From the NCBI RefSeq assembly GCF_030936135.1, contig NW_026777121.1, positions 558,001-622,000 of the forward strand: 64,000 nucleotides of DNA. Direction: 5' to 3'. Position numbers and translations under genes: made by a program. The notes under the pieces are model-generated. The model made no database searches. It saw only the letters and a list, made by a program, of their open reading frames with translations, and was not told the origin of the DNA. This stretch comes from Gavia stellata (Eukaryota; Chordata; Aves; Gaviiformes; Gaviidae). How positions within the stretch are numbered: position 1 is the first letter of the stretch; each line of letters starts with the position of its first letter. Positions 1 to 15,964 of the stretch are shown piece after piece.

Positions 1-352
1 TCCATGGTGCACATCTGCCATGCTGCTTCTGTAGCCCAGAAAGGTTGGGATATGAGCTTTCAGACGTTAGTGTGGCTGGTGGCAGGCTTAAGTTAAGAAT
101 TTATAAAGGTGCCTTGTATGGAGGGAACTCCGGTCAATGAGTGCCATAATATCAAAAGGCTGCAGTTTAGCTCTACCTGTTTGCTGGTGGCCTCATTTCA
201 GTGCAGTCACTTGAAGATCCCTTGTTAAATGATCATTTTCAGAAAGTGAGTTGTTTGGTTTGTTTTTTTTCAATACAACTGCCGCGTACTGAATCTCTTC
301 TTATCCTACAGCTCTTGTACATTCTCCATTCTAAAACTCTTTTCTTGCCACT
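1..352. other. Non-coding stretch, nothing recognised
   Basis: AT-rich sequence with no convincing reading frame, splice pair or repeat. It may be intron of the host gene whose exons begin near 5.9 kb. Confidence 0.4.
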
Positions 353-902
353 TGTGGTGGCTTGACCCTGGCCAACAACTGAGCAGCCACCCAGCCACTT
401 GCTCAGCCCTCCTCTCAGTAGGCTGAGGGAGCTAACTGGAAGAGCAAAAGCGAGAAAACTTGTGGGTTGGGGTAAAGACAGTTTAAGTGAAGGCAAGAGT
501 AAGGATAAACTTCAAGGGATGCAAAAGCAATTGCTCACCACCTCCCACAAGCAGACTGATGCCCAATCAGTCTCAGAACAATGGTTAGTTTGGGAGGACC
601 AAACCGCCAGTTTTTATTGCTGAGCATGATGTCATCTGGTATGGATTATCCTTTTGGTCAGTTTGGGTCAGCTATTCTGTCCATGTTCCCTCCCAGCCTC
701 TTGTCCATCTCCAGCCTGCTTGAGGCGGGGTGGAGCACGGTGGGCAACAGGAGGTTGTGATGCTGTGCAAGCACTGTTCCACAATAGCTAAACCACAGGT
801 GTGTTATCAACACTGTTTTAGTCATAAATACAAAACACAGCATCATACAGGTAGCTGTGGAGAAAGTTAACTCTATCCCAGCCAGATCTATTACCCGCTC
901 CA
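353..902. mobile_element. Old solo LTR of the avian TGTCGTGGTTTAACCCC family
   Basis: About 550 bp that can be followed, with many substitutions and indels, along the well-preserved LTR at 11998-12592. Landmarks are the TGTGGTGGCTTGACCC start, the GATAAAGACAGTTTAA block, the CTGAGCATGATGTCAT block, the TATGGATTATCCTTTTGGTCAG block and a closing CCAGCC segment. No convincing target-site duplication remains, so this copy is clearly older than the acrosin-array copies. Ends are approximate and transcriptional orientation was not established. Confidence 0.75.
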
Positions 903-3159
903 CTAAACTCACATAATTATAATGTTTTTCCCTGCCTGTTTTGGAGTCGTTATTGTTTGTGTTGCTTATTTTATAGTTGAAGAATTACAATTAATTGAGT
1001 CTGTTCAGTGGGCCTGATGGGGAAGCGTGTTCCTCTTTTAACTTCTTCGTTAATTTTTACTTATCAGCGTTATTCCTGGTGCTCAGAAAATCTGGATTCG
1101 TACATGGGGATGTTCTCACAATAATTCAGATGGTGCATATATGGCTGGACAGCTGGCTGCATATGGATACGAAATGACAGGGAACAATATGGGACAAGTC
1201 GCATAATTCAGTTTTTTGGGGTGAACGTTCAGAGCTGTCAAGCTGTTGTTGAATGTTTTCAGTCTTAATTACACTTTTTTAAAATGCCCCTTTGATCTCT
1301 TTCTGATTTGAAGGTGAGGAGGTAAAGTGTTTTCCTGGCATTAAGGAGAATGATTACAAGATGAGTGCTTTCAGAATGGTTAGGTTTTCCTGACAGGGCA
1401 GCCATCTGATAGATGTCATGCAGTGCCTTTTGTGGGCATTTTGCTTGCTAAACTGAATTGAAAAGTTTTCGTAGGAGTGGAAGGGAAAGATCTTACTTCT
1501 TGGGCAGAATCTAGCTGGTTGTCTGATTGTAGCTGGTGGAACCCAAGTGCGAGAGAGAGAGAGAGAGGAAGGAGAAGTGTTGTCACTTAGTGATGAGTGT
1601 GTTTGCTGCTGGAGCAGAGGTGAACTACTCCATGTGAATGATCCTTTGTTTTGGGAGGGATGATCAGTATGATGGAGGCGGGATGATCTAGGATTGTATC
1701 TTGTACATTTGAAAGGGCTGAAGATGCTGTTTTTCCTTTCCTTCCAAATACTTTAAAACACTCCCTGTCATCTTGTTCCACCTCCCCAACCCTAAAAAAA
1801 CCCCCAAACTTGTGGTTGTGCTGGCCACGTTTCATCTCCTTAATGAGAAATGTGTTGAAAGAAAAGCTTGTAGAAAGCTGAAAACACAGATTGATGTTGT
1901 GTTTCAGTGGAGAATTATTGACTGAATGCTTTTGTGTAACTTACAATTAGTCAAAATAAAAATTTAAATTTTATTAATTAATTCAAGTTTTAGTTTGTCT
2001 CGCATTTAAACTTGCATCCTGCTTGTACTGAAAGACTGCAAAGTTGTCTTTCCTGACACTTTACTAGAAGTATTTTCTTCCTGATTTCACAAAATGCTTG
2101 TTTCTCTTCTTGAATGTCTCATGATATCATGAAACAGTTACATCTCATTTTCCTGTTTCGCAGTTGATCTTTCTGTATTTGTCTAAGTAGAAACTAGATA
2201 CTGAATTATTCAAGTGCTGAACTATTGGAGGGAACCCAGGTTATTCTTTAAGGAGTAGCGCAACTCTGGAGTGGGTATGCTCTTTTCACAGACAAGTGGA
2301 GTGCTGGTCCAAAAAGCCTTCTTTGTGGCAGCTGTTTTTGTAAGACTACAAATGAGTTCTCGGTTTTGCCTCGTTACGGCTTTCTTAAATTTAACTTCTT
2401 TTTATCTTAATCTCTCTAATGCATAGTGTTGCAGAAGCTACTTTGGGCTTGTCAAGATTTGGACAGCTGTCGTGTGCTTTTGGAATTTTATTGGGAGACA
2501 TGGAGGAAAGATGGAGTGCAGCGAAGGAAGGAACTACCTAAAATTTTTGATACCTTCTCTTTTTGGAAAATGAAGTGTTCATAACTTGAGACTAGAAATC
2601 AGTCTACATCTAGAATCTGAAACTGAGAACTAAAAACTGACTAAAAATTGCCATAGCTGGGACAGAAATTGCCTACAGAGGAATTTTGGGAACTGTATAG
2701 GAAATTGCCTGCTAGTTTCTGGTCATTATTAAATCGATGTCTTGATTTAGTTTGTGTGTGTGTATATGCCTATATTAAATCAAACAAACCAAAAAACCCC
2801 AGTGCTGGGGTGGTAGGCAGAAATTATCCAGTGTGGTTTCTTTTTTGTGAAATTAGGTAACTTCTTTTTAAGCTGATACATTTAAGGACCTCTGGAAATG
2901 TCATTTTTGTTCAACAGAACAAAAATACTGGCTACAAATTCTGGCTCAAGTAACTTTTTACAAATCCATCTCTTGAATGTTCTCCTTTATAGGCTGATAA
3001 TGAAGCTGGAGCTGAGTGCAAGTATTGCAAGTATGATAGCTGTATGTGAGACTAGGAGGTGGTGAAGAGGGCAACCGCCTTTCTGCTCAAGATAGTGATG
3101 CTTCTGGCCACAAGTGCGTATGAAAGTGCTCTATTCCTGCTTGGATTGCTGATAATGTC
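903..3159. other. Non-coding stretch, probably intron
   Basis: No exon or element recognised. It holds a short (GA)n tract at 1551-1567 and a short (GT)n tract near 2752. Stop codons are dense in all frames. Confidence 0.4.
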
Positions 3160-3810
3160 TCTCAGGGTTTCACACGGGGACTGATCTATGTAATGGACTT
3201 GGAAGACAGGATGTCTTCCAGCCTTCAGCAAGTTTGTGGACTATGCCGACCTGGGGGAAGTGGTTGATAGTCTAGAAACCAGTGCTGTGGTTCAGAGGGA
3301 CCTTAAAAGACTAGAAAAAGGGCTAGCGGAAACCATATGATACTTAGCAAAGGCAAATGCAAAATCCTAGGGTTGGCATAACCCCAGCTAGTGGTAAAGG
3401 TGGGGGTGGGCAGCCTGACTAGAGAGCAGCTTTGCAGAAAAAGATTTTGGGATTCAGGTGGACAAGAATTGAACATGAGTCAGCAATGTATTCTTGTAGC
3501 AAAAAAAGGCAAACTGCATCCTGGGCTGTGCTAGCAAGAGTGTAGCCAGCAGGTCTGGGAGAGTGATCCTTCAGGTCTAGTGGTACCTGTGAGACAGCGT
3601 TTGGAGTGCTGTGTCCAGTGAGCCAGCTTGCGCCCGGTTTTGGGCTCCCCAAAACGAGAGAGGTTGATGTAGTGGAGCGAGTCCAACGGAGGGCCACCAA
3701 GATGGTTTGGGAGCACACGATGTATGAGGAGAGACTGGGAAGACTGGGTTTCTTCAGCCTTAGGAAGAGAAAGCTCATGGAAGATCCTAGTTGCAGATAG
3801 GAATAGCCAG
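3160..3810 (+). mobile_element. CR1 LINE fragment (3' part)
   Basis: Matches the familiar 3' end of avian CR1 open reading frame 2: a tract about the prior vivid segments near 3240 (GACCTGGGGGAAGTGGTTGA), the phrase encoding the end of the coding region near 3590-3680 (GTGCTGTGTCCAGT, then GGAGCGAGTCCAACGGAGGGCC), and the downstream GGGTTTCTTCAGCCT. It is degenerate, with stops in all frames, so non-functional. Ends are approximate. Confidence 0.75.
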
Positions 3811-5247
3811 TAGGAAGGTACAGAGAAAATGGAGTCAATCGCCTGTCAAAGGTGTGCAGTGAAACAAAAGACAGCAGAGTCTTGCTGTTGACAAAGTGGC
3901 AGTTAAGATTTTTAGCATCCAGTGCGTAACTTATTGCTCATGCTGTCCACCTTTCTATAGAGGAGATGCCAATATAGAAAGTTTTCCAACATTTCTCGAG
4001 TATCTCTCGTCAGTCCCTTTTTAAGAAAGCTTGTTATTTTTTTTACAGTGAGTCATCTGGGAAGTCCAGCTAGAATGTCAAGAAGGGATTTAATCTTTTT
4101 TGTACTATACAGTGAAGTAGTTACTCAGTAATAGTAAGTATTGCTTACATAATCCAAATTTCAAACATGTCTTGAAATTAACATTGTTTGTAATATGCAA
4201 AAAATAACAAAAAAAGTTTTGCAAGAGCTGTTTTCTAAATCAATGCCTCTCTCTGTTGCTAGAATTTGTTAGTTTAATGTCAAACTGTTCTAAACTTGAG
4301 GAAAAGATAGAAATATTCACTAAGGTGAAAGATTGTCTGTTGTCACAGCATCTTGGACAGCTATTACCTAAATAAGTGTTTTGATTAGCCTGTTTCCTGT
4401 ACGTTCCTAAGCTTTAGAGTCAACAACACTTATTGAAGAGATGCTGGAATGAAGTTCTGGGTCTAGTAAATTAAATGTGACCTTTACTTGCAGTTACTGC
4501 TTCATTATAAGGGAAATGGTCAAGCACTGTTTCTAGTGTCTTCTATCTAATTGCAAGATTGAAGAAAAAAAGAGGGTAGAAAAGACGCATCGGATAGACT
4601 TTTATTGCTAACTAGGAGTTGTAACAATGCAACCTGCCTTGTAAGTTGGCTTAGCTGAAACTGGGCATAGGTATAATGATGTGTTCTAATGATAGAAGTA
4701 AGTTTTTATGACTTGTTGCAAAAATCTTATTCTAATATTATTCCTTATCCCTGTTTATTGGGCGGATTTTCTACCCTGTTCTTGATTTGAACTCTGTTCA
4801 AGAGATGCGGAAGTCTTTTTTCTTTTCTTTTTTTCCTTGCCTTTCTTTCACCTGTTTCAAAAATGTTCTTTCTGTACAAGAACCCTTTGTTGCTTTCAAG
4901 AGTGGCTCTATCCAAAGGTGAAAACTGAGGGCTGTGCTACAGTTTTTCACAGCAAAGCCTACCTCTGTCTGGGGGGAGAGCGCAGCGTGAATCTGCAATA
5001 TACAGATGTTTGTTTGGGAAGGGAATTCAGTATGTGTGCCACTTAACAGTGCTTTCTCTCCAAAAAATGGAACCGAACGTGTATAGTCAGACATAGAAGG
5101 AATTGACTTGTGAAGCGGGTAGTCATATCAGCATTTGTTGGCATCTATAGGTTTCTGGTTCTGTGGAGTGGATGGGTTTTGGCCCAAGCTTCTTGAATGT
5201 ATTTTGATGGATGAAGCAGTTAAATATGCTTGGTTTTTTGTGATAAC
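3811..5247. other. Non-coding stretch, probably intron
   Basis: No exon, RNA gene or repeat recognised. AT-rich with short homopolymer runs. Confidence 0.35.
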
Positions 5248-5548
5248 TGTTACAAATCTGTAATATAAAAACTCATCTACACAGTGTATGTAGGTGAGCA
5301 GGCACTTCTTTATTGCAGCACTGGACGCACAAGGGATCCCTCCACCTAGTGTGCGTGTTTAGTTTCTCTGCTACAGAAGTTGTATACAATCAAAGTATAC
5401 ATAGTCATCATATTTCCAAGAAACAGTTAACATATTCATACAATTTCCGAGAACTCATTAGTATGTGTAAATGCTCGTGACGCATGCGCCTTCAGGTACA
5501 CAGGTGGTTGTCTAAGGTGCTCTGGTGGTCGTCCATAGTCTTCCTCAC
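5248..5548 (-). mobile_element. Truncated LTR, family A (R/U5 end)
   Basis: Begins TGTTACAAATCTGTAATATA and is nearly identical to the first 300 bp of the minus-strand LTR at 29904. That includes the poly(A)-signal region (CTTTATTG read on plus), ACAATCAAAGTA and CCTTCAGGTACACAGGTGG. Similarity stops abruptly near 5548, so the U3 side is missing. It sits in what appears to be an intron of the host gene, just upstream of its exon at 5893. Confidence 0.85.
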
Positions 5549-5892
5549 TGCTTCAGTGAATGTCCATGAAGGAAGTAGCAGTACAAGGGGAAGGAAGGCT
5601 TTTTAAAAACCACGTACTGTAGTGTGCTATTGAGAGGCATAAAAGAGCGGGAAGTTCCCAATATCCGCTGATCCTACTTTCTAGAGCACTAATCAAACAT
5701 TTTCTGTGTATGTGGTTGAGATGTTTATCAACCTTCCTGGCATATTGTAAGAATTAACTGAATAACTTTTTTTTTAATTATTTTTCTGCTAACATTATGC
5801 TCAGTGGTAGCTGAGACATGCATGTAAGAATAATTAAGTAACTCTTCTTGACATGAATGTGGTTTTCCTCTTCATTCTCTTTTTATTTTCAG
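5549..5892. other. Intron segment, nothing recognised
   Basis: Ends in a pyrimidine-rich tract and TTTTCAG directly before the exon at 5893. No other feature seen. Confidence 0.4.
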
Positions 5893-6135
5893 TGGAATCT
5901 GGCTGAAAATCTATTCCGGTTGTTTTCAGCCAAAAAGGACAATTTGGAAAATGAAGTCTGAACCACCAGAAACTGTTTCCTTGGGCTGTGCTGCTCTACG
6001 TGATAGAAAGCCTGGGTACTGGAAGAAAGAATACCTCTTCAAACAAATAGCTGCTGTCAAAATGAGAGTAAGGCGACTTGTTAAACCTGTAGATCCTTCT
6101 ACAGGTCTTCCATGTAAAAACAAAGAAGCTATGAA
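5893..6135 (+). CDS. Exon of unidentified host gene (exon a)
   Basis: A 243-bp exon with acceptor TTTTCAG and donor GTAAGC. Read with one leading base and two trailing bases it is open throughout and encodes about 80 residues, ending near CKNKEAMK. It is rich in basic residues, with YWKKEYLF and VRRLVKPVD segments. The trailing two bases (AA) join exactly with the first base of the exon at 6410 to make a lysine codon. That phase agreement is the main evidence that both are real exons of one gene. I do not recognise the protein and see no named domain. The exon sits 345 bp downstream of an LTR fragment. Confidence 0.65.
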
Positions 6136-6409
6136 GTAAGCAATGCCTTGTCACAGAAGATGTTGACTTGAGAACAATGTACAGACTATTAATGACTTGG
6201 AAAATGCTGGGGGGATAGGGAAGTAGAGCTATAAACTATGTATCATAATGGGAAGATACGATGATAGCCTATAAATGACCTAGCCTGAGAAACACAAGTA
6301 GCAGTTAGTAGAAATTTTAAATTTCTGTTGGAAGCATAGTTTAAGTTTTGTCACTTTGAGAATCTTTTTTTTTAAACACCCCTCTCCCTTCTCGATTCCT
6401 AAATAACAG

Positions 6410-6619
6410 AGCCTCTGGCTTGAGGTGGAGAATTGTTCTAAAGGACAAAAATGGAAAGGAACACGTAATGGAGAAGGCAAACCTGTCGATTAAGGACACA
6501 TCTGTTACTATACTTTGGTATAGTACAAATTGGCCATGCTTAGACATCCTGTCAAGCCTGAAACTGTTTGGAGTTATGCCATTGCTTCCTGAGCAAAGCA
6601 GAGCTCCCAGCAAGAATGG
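6410..6619 (+). CDS. Exon of unidentified host gene (exon b)
   Basis: A 210-bp exon with acceptor AATAACAG and donor GTGAGT. It is open in the frame set by exon a and encodes about 70 residues, with a hydrophobic-aromatic core (ILWYSTNWPCLDIL) and a proline-rich end (PLLPEQSRAPSKNG). It ends in phase 2 (GG|), and the next exon at 21864 begins with one base and continues open. The intron that follows (6620-21863) holds the whole acrosin array on the same strand. Product unknown. Confidence 0.65.
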
Positions 6620-7518
6620 GTGAGTGTTAATAGAGGATTTTTGAGGGGGTTTTTGTGTAACTGGTTGATAATGTGTCTGTAGGAGCTATCTGGCCTTGGT
6701 TTGACTTAACAAGTTAACTCTTTCTTAGAAAGCCTCTCTGTAATATTTCTTCCAAAGCGTGTGTCCTTTTCTTCATTGCTCGGGCTTTTTAGCAAGAGAT
6801 AGGTATAATCCAGCAAGCTCTGACATGAATTCATAGGTTAATGTAGCTACTGACATGCAAGATACAGACTGATAGGTCCTGCCTTGGCAAGCTGAATCTA
6901 AGGCATAGCTCGAAATGAGCATGAAACAAACATGTAAATCTAGGAGAATTTAATGTGAGACATTGAGAGTGGAACTGTTGATGGCTACAATGGGGTGATC
7001 TCTGTTACTAAGGTTTATTTTTTTCTGTTGGGTAGGTGTGTACGTGAATGGAGGGAACTTGGTGTTTGGCTGCGAGTACAATATAAGTATATGCATATAA
7101 AAACAATAGCCCACAGCACAATGTGGGATAGCTGTTGTTTTGTAACTTAAGTGTGTACTATATTCTTCTGGCATTATATTCTGAGCAAAGATGTTTAAAT
7201 TAAAAGTGTGTATTTGAGGTATGTACGTATTTGGTTGCTGTCAAGGACTTTTCCACATGTCTCTGTCTTACGTGTCATTTTAATACATACAGTATCGGCT
7301 ACATGCTGCTTACACAAACCCCCTAGCAGTAGAGCTCTGAAAAGAGAGAATTGTTGTTCACCTTTGTGAAATGTTGTTCACCTTTGTGAATTTCAGTTGT
7401 TAGGTGTTGAGATCCTGCTCGTATGCTGTAGTTGTTTAAAAGTGATTTTATGGCTGTGCATGCTGAATGCTTTCCAAACTGTTTCCATCATGTGCTGTTG
7501 GTCAGACTTCAGAGTGAA
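6620..7518 (+). other. Start of the 15.2-kb host-gene intron
   Basis: Non-coding and AT-rich, with no repeat recognised apart from a tandem 15-17-bp duplication around 7352-7392 (GTTGTTCACCTTTGTGAA repeated). It leads into the intron-tail copy that adjoins the acrosin array. Confidence 0.5.
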
Positions 7519-7591
7519 AAATGAAATTGGGCTGAACTTTTACATAAATAAGGAGACATAGTCTTGTTGCTACATTCTGTCTCTTCTTTTC
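7519..7591 (+). repeat. 73-bp intron-tail duplication, left copy
   Basis: Identical by eye to 21787-21859, the last bases of the host intron just before the exon at 21864. It includes the pyrimidine tract TGTCTCTTCTTTTC. At 7592 the sequence switches to acrosin 5' sequence instead of continuing into the host exon. It marks the left edge of the inserted acrosin array. Confidence 0.9.
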
Positions 7592-7723
7592 GAAGAACAG
7601 TGAACATCAGCCCCGGGACCAAGGGCACCGCGGGCAACGCGAGTACTGCGGGCACTACGTCGTTTGCTGCGCTGGTGGCGACGAGCTCTCCGTGCTTGCA
7701 GCTGCCACGTGTTGCTGGCAGCA

Positions 7724-10179
<2,456 letters not shown>

Positions 10180-10271
10180 GCAGCAGGATGGACAGGATCC
10201 AGTGCAGCCAGCAGCGTACCACCGCCATTTCCTTGGCAGTGCTGAAGGGCTGAAGCTGACTCAGTTCTTCC

Positions 10272-10277
10272 AATAAA
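10272..10277 (+). promoter_or_regulatory. Poly(A) signal of acrosin copy 1
   Basis: AATAAA 93 bp after the stop codon, conserved in copy 2 and, in altered context, in the inverted-repeat remnants. Copy 3 lacks it. Confidence 0.8.
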
Positions 10278-10279
10278 AT

Positions 10280-11461
10280 TGCCAATTTTCACAGCTAACC
10301 GTGCTTCAGTCCGATTCAGTCTCCCGGGCAAGGCAAGGACTTCCACGCCCGGCGCCTGCAAAACGAGGCCGCAGGCAGTCAAGTAGGGCACAAAGGGAAA
10401 GAGCCACTCAAAAGGGCTGAAACCGGGCCTGGTCAGAGAGGAGGGTGCTCAGAGCCAGCGTGAGATGGAGAAGACTGGCACACTGTGGCTAGAACGAGGA
10501 TAGGGAAAAAATGATGGGACATGCAGACAACTTTGGGGGTGTGCATTAAGGCACACAAGCTGCCGACTAGGGCCTGGCGTAAGCCTTAGCTCACTGAACG
10601 GCCTGTGCGAAACTCCTGAGCATGACAAGAGAAATTGCTGACCGTAGCGAACAGACTGAGCAGCTGACAGGAGTTACAGTGCCATGAGGAAGAGCCAGAT
10701 TTCACGGGTAGTTGAGGGGGATTGATGGGAGAGGTGGCCCCACTTCACAGATAATTGAAGGGAGAGTTGGGCTCATTTTGGGGAGAGCAATCTGGCAGGG
10801 CCAGCAGTACCCAGGAAACCCCATCAGTAATGCCGTGGAAGTCCAAGGTGACCTAGCTAAGAGCACCTGCAACACCAAATCCGTTCACAGATGTAGCAAA
10901 CCTGGGAGCAAGGGGGGAAAAAGAAGCAAGGGGCTAGGTCCCTTGTTTGGGAGGAGACAAGGGCAGAGAAAGAGGCGTTGAGGAAGATGAGGGGGATGTA
11001 TAAGCACGGAAAATGGCGGGAAGGGGGTGGGGGTGGGGAATCAAGGAGCTAGGCGCACATAAGCCAACTTGTTTGCTTCTTTGACTCAGCCCAGCGCCTA
11101 ATCCCCACAGTCCGCCCTACCTTCTTTCTGAGAGCGCTCCCAAATCCTTTTCTGTGTGGCCTCACTCTGTACCCAGTGGGGGGGTGGGGGGTGGGTCCAG
11201 GGGCCTGGCTGCTAGCAATGGCAGAAGGGAACTCTGGTCACAGGGACCCAGCGGTTGGAGACACCAAGTGTCTAGGGCCAGCTACTGGTGGGAGCACTGG
11301 CTGCGCGGGCAAGTTGCTCTTGAGCTTGAAGCTGGACTAGTTCATGAGCAAGAGGAGATACAGAGCTGGAAAGACCCAAGGTCTGTGCCAACCACTGGGT
11401 AAGTAGTTTGACATCCAGCCACGGATTTTAGTTGAACTTACTTCCCTTGCTAATATTTAAG
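10280..11461. other. Downstream flank of acrosin copy 1
   Basis: About 1.2 kb of unit sequence without a gene. It has a G-rich run near 11174. The same flank reappears, more diverged, in both inverted-repeat arms (44,397-45,560 and the mirror in 53,640-54,840). All therefore descend from one ancestral acrosin locus. Confidence 0.7.
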
Positions 11462-11818
11462 GCACTGGGAGAAGGCTGGGATGTGCCACTGCTTTCTAGC
11501 AGCCTCCAGCTCGACATTCCTTGTGCCTAAGGCGTGCCAGGGCACTCGCACCCTCCCTAGGGCTGCTTTCCCCTTTCCATTATGAAGCAGGAGGCAGGGA
11601 ACTGCTGGGCTGCTGCAGCACATGGCTCCGCTCCCTCTGACCCCTCTCTCCCTCTGCCTTCCCGGCACATCACCATGTGGCACGTGGTGATCGGGGCCAC
11701 CCGGTTGCCTCAGCTGGGCCCTGAGGCCCAAGTGTGCAATATCAAGCAGCTACTGGTTCACGAGCACTACAGTAATATCACGCAGAGGAACGACATCGCC
11801 CTGCTGGAACCGGACCGG
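11462..11818 (+). pseudogene. Acrosin intron-2/exon-3 fragment, unit 1
   Basis: Homologous to the end of intron 2 plus the first 154 bases of exon 3 of the adjoining acrosin gene (exon part 11665-11818). The acceptor reads CCCGG instead of CCAGG, so the splice site is lost. Homology stops after the NDIALLE segment, upstream of the Cys-rich part of the exon. No exon 1, 2, 4 or 5 is nearby. Several substitutions separate it from exon 3, so it is older than the unit amplification and travels within the unit. Confidence 0.88.
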
Positions 11819-11997
11819 GCAATGCCCTCTAGCCTCCAGGGACCTAGCCCCGCTCAGCAAACGCAACGCACGGGACTGGCTCCTGCTTTCCTCCCGTGAC
11901 TGCCCTGCACTCCAGCATGGGAGCAAGGCTCCACCATACAGCTCTAGAAGGTAGACTGAGGAGATGAGGCTGATACAGGATTTACCAAAGCCATGGA

Positions 11998-12592
11998 TGT
12001 CGTGGTTTAACCCCAGCTGGCAACTAAGCACCACCCAGCCACTCGCTCACTCCCCCCGGGTGGGATGGGGGAGAGAATTGGAAGGGTAAAAGTGAGAAAA
12101 CTCGCAGCTTGAGATAAAGACAGTTCAATAGGTGAAGCAAAAGCTGCGCAGGCAAGCAAAGCAAAACAAGGAATTCGTTCACTACTTCCCACCGGCAGGC
12201 AGGTGTTCAGCCATCTCCAGGAAAGCAGGGCTCCATCACGCGTAACGGCTACTTGGGAAGACAAATGCCATCACCCCGCACGTCCCCCCCTTCCTTCTTC
12301 TTCCCCCAGCTTTCTATGCTGAGCATGACGTCCTATGGTATGGAATATCCCTTTGGTCAGTGGGGGTCAGCTGTCCCAGCTGTGTCGCCTCCCAACTTTT
12401 TGTGCACCCCCAGCCTACTCGCTGGTGGGGCGGTGTGAGAAGCAGAAAAGCCCTTGACTCTGTGTAAGCACTGCTTAGCAGTACCTAAAACATCCCTGCT
12501 TTATCAACACTGTTTCCAGCACAAATCCAAAACACAGCCCCATACTAGCTACTAAGAAGAAAACTAACGCTACCCCAGCCAAAACCAGCACA
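11998..12592. mobile_element. Solo LTR with ATGGA target duplication, unit 1
   Basis: A 595-bp element beginning TGTCGTGGTTTAACCCC and ending CAGCACA, flanked by ATGGA at 11993-11997 and 12593-12597. It belongs to the same family as 353-902. The identical insertion is in unit 2 (17683-18277), so it predates duplication of the unit. Confidence 0.9.
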
Positions 12593-13282
12593 ATGGAGAA
12601 TGGCGTGTGGTGCTGAGAGCGGGAGCATCCTTCTCTGGCTAGAGCCTAAAATTGCGTGTCCTTGGCCACGCGTACCAGGGGCCACAACTGCCCTTGTCGG
12701 TGTTGGCCCAGAACAGCAACGTAACTCATAGACAGCAAGGACAGGAAGCCTGCCAGAGGCTGTTGCTGTGGCTGACGTAGCCAGGATGGCCTGTGCTGCG
12801 TCTGCGTTTCACGGGGCTTTGTGCCGGAAGGCTGACACTGCTTGGGTATGCCTGCCTTAGTTGGCTTGCACATCACTGCTTGCCTGCCACGGCTATAACC
12901 AGATTGGCTCTTCAATGCCCAGACATGTGCCTACTGCCTGGAGCAGTTCTGTTCTCTGGCGTATGCTTTTTGGGAAGGAGCTGCTGGCAAACGGCTGCAG
13001 GGAGCAGGGTGGCAGTGAACTTCCCAAAGAGGCTATGATGCCCCACTTGGTTTTTTCCTGCCAGCTGTTAGCAGGCAGTGCTCGGAGGCAGGCGCTGCTG
13101 CCTGCCACGGGGCCTGCACGCCTTCATCCCACAAGCACAGCATTCAGTGCTGGGTGGGGGGGGAGCGACTGTCGGGGGCGTCCGATGCCAGCTTCTGCCT
13201 CCCCTCCTGCTTGGAACCCCCCCATGTTGCCCCCCCTGCCCCGAGAGGCCACCACGCCCAGCACCCGGAACCAGCGACTCTG
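12593..13282. other. 5' flank of acrosin copy 2
   Basis: About 690 bp between the solo LTR and the acrosin leader, with no gene recognised. It is GC-rich toward the acrosin end. This is the presumed native promoter region and is present before copies 2 and 3 but absent before copy 1. Confidence 0.55.
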
Positions 13283-13290
13283 TGACATCA
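13283..13290 (+). promoter_or_regulatory. CRE-like motif upstream of acrosin copy 2
   Basis: TGACATCA, one base from the TGACGTCA consensus, 115 bp before the ATG of copy 2. Copy 3 has the same motif. In copy 1 the array breakpoint changes it to GAACATCA. Spermatid genes are often driven by CREM through such sites, which is known biology; use here is inference. Confidence 0.35.
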
Positions 13291-13404
13291 GCCCCGGGAC
13301 CAAGGGCACCGCGGGCAACGCGAGTACTGCGGGCACTACGTCGTTTGCCGCGCTGGTGGCGACGAGCTCTCCGTGCTTGCAGCTGCCACGTGTTGCTGGC
13401 AGCG

Positions 13405-15864
<2,460 letters not shown>

Positions 15865-15956
15865 GCAGCAGGATGGACAGGATCCAGTGCAGCCGGCAGC
15901 GTACCACCGCCATTTCCTTGGCAGTGCTGAAGGGCTGAAGCTGACTCAGTTCTTCC

Positions 15957-15962
15957 AATAAA
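15957..15962 (+). promoter_or_regulatory. Poly(A) signal of acrosin copy 2
   Basis: AATAAA 93 bp after the stop codon, same position as in copy 1. Confidence 0.8.
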
Positions 15963-15964
15963 AT

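Noticed and set aside
1551-1567. (GA)n tract as a regulatory element
   Set aside because: Short simple repeat without nearby promoter features; no support beyond composition.
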